From Pseudomonadota bacterium (GTDB lineage Bacteria > Pseudomonadota > Alphaproteobacteria > Micropepsales > Micropepsaceae): a DNA stretch of 25,302 nt. The DNA lies in assembly GCA_021817355.1 (NCBI GenBank), contig JAKAVI010000317.1, forward strand, positions 1-25,302. Reading direction: 5' to 3'. Shown in pieces: positions 24,995 to 25,302 of this stretch; position 1 is the first letter of the stretch; each line of letters opens with the position of its first letter. The notes beneath the pieces are model-generated. The model saw nothing but the letters and a program-made list of their open reading frames with translations, was not told the DNA's origin and made no database searches. The position numbers were made by a program, and so were the translations under genes.

Positions 24995-25302
24995 TCAGCT
25001 GCCCGTTCCGGGGTTCGGACTAAAGTGCGCCTCAAACTTGCCCTCTACACCGTCCCACTCCTTCGCATCTGCGGGAGGGGTGCCCTTTTGAGTGATGTTG
25101 GGCCAGGTTTTCGAATATTGCGCGTTAAGGCTCAGCCATTTTTCCAGTCCCGGCTCGGTGTCCGGCTTGATGGCTTCGGGAGGGCATTCCGGTTCACAGA
25201 CGCCACAATCGATGCAGACTTCCGGATCGATCACCAGCATGTTTTCACCCTCATAGAAGCAGTCCACAGGGCAGACCTCGACGCAATCCATGAATTTGCA
25301 TT
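24995..25302 (-). CDS. fdxA: Ferredoxin family protein FdxA (7Fe type), 5' end missing
   Basis: A small electron-transfer protein with a 3Fe-4S and a 4Fe-4S cluster. The frame continues to the window edge with CKF before [19 protein letters not shown], so the true start and the first cysteines lie outside; the ATG at 25291 is internal. The second cluster motif is [16 protein letters not shown]. The long C-terminal tail ([19 protein letters not shown], then [13 protein letters not shown]) is diagnostic of the alphaproteobacterial FdxA type, about 112 residues in full. It is read in the same direction as carD. Its partner enzyme is not in the window. Confidence 0.96.
   Translation of the reverse strand, partial: CKFMDCVEVCPVDCFYEGENMLVIDPEVCIDCGVCEPECPPEAIKPDTEPGLEKWLSLNAQYSKTWPNITQKGTPPADAKEWDGVEGKFEAHFSPNPGTGS

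Noticed and set aside
24824..25302. Plus-strand frame open to the window edge
   Set aside because: It is mostly antisense to fdxA and without a recognised start signal; probably chance.

Overview
The window reads as a chromosomal segment of an alphaproteobacterium. The evidence is the fdxA/carD pair, a Usg-family protein, a dihydroorotase of the type whose first motif reads DSQCHFREPG, the compact long-form Sua5, and mostly GC-rich coding sequence. The sequence alone does not resolve the family or genus. Stop codons are used in the standard way: TAA, TGA and TAG all end intact genes here. I see no tRNA, rRNA, CRISPR array, complete insertion sequence or phage module.

Layout. 1-2.8 kb: the 3' end of an FMN-reductase gene, signal peptidase I (lepB, minus), then the queuosine pair queD-queF and a PNPOx-like flavoprotein on plus. 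2.8-7.4 kb: tag and ygfZ (minus, separated by about 670 bases without a clear gene), then a divergent, translationally coupled methyltransferase-dihydroorotase pair, and a convergent Usg-family gene. 7.5-9.3 kb: an AcuI/YhdH-type reductase followed by a LysE-type exporter. 9.3-13.3 kb: an accessory-looking stretch. It starts with about 780 bases without a convincing gene. An AT-richer Gfo/Idh/MocA oxidoreductase frame follows, joined in the same frame to an NAD-dependent epimerase but cut by a single TAG. Last comes a Tat-signal protein gene broken by a TGA and a homopolymer frameshift. 13.2-15.3 kb (minus): a DsbA-like periplasmic protein, an SDR oxidoreductase and a Nudix hydrolase. 15.4-18.7 kb (plus): an exported FKBP-type isomerase and a large membrane protein joining a GH17-like domain to a family 2 glycosyltransferase (NdvB-like beta-1,3-glucan synthase). 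18.7-21.7 kb (minus): cytochrome b561, long-form Sua5 and an FAD-linked D-2-hydroxyacid-type dehydrogenase, probably one transcript. 21.8-25.3 kb: a metallo-beta-lactamase-fold hydrolase (plus), then an MscS channel, carD with a clear terminator, and fdxA running off the right edge (all minus).

Most genes are housekeeping: protein export, tRNA modification (queuosine, t6A), DNA repair, Fe-S support, pyrimidine-type amidohydrolase, redox and envelope functions. No obviously new multi-gene system stands out. The observations most worth following are the oxidoreductase-epimerase fusion split by an amber codon, the nearby broken Tat-signal gene, and the QueD homologue that lacks the usual catalytic cysteine.
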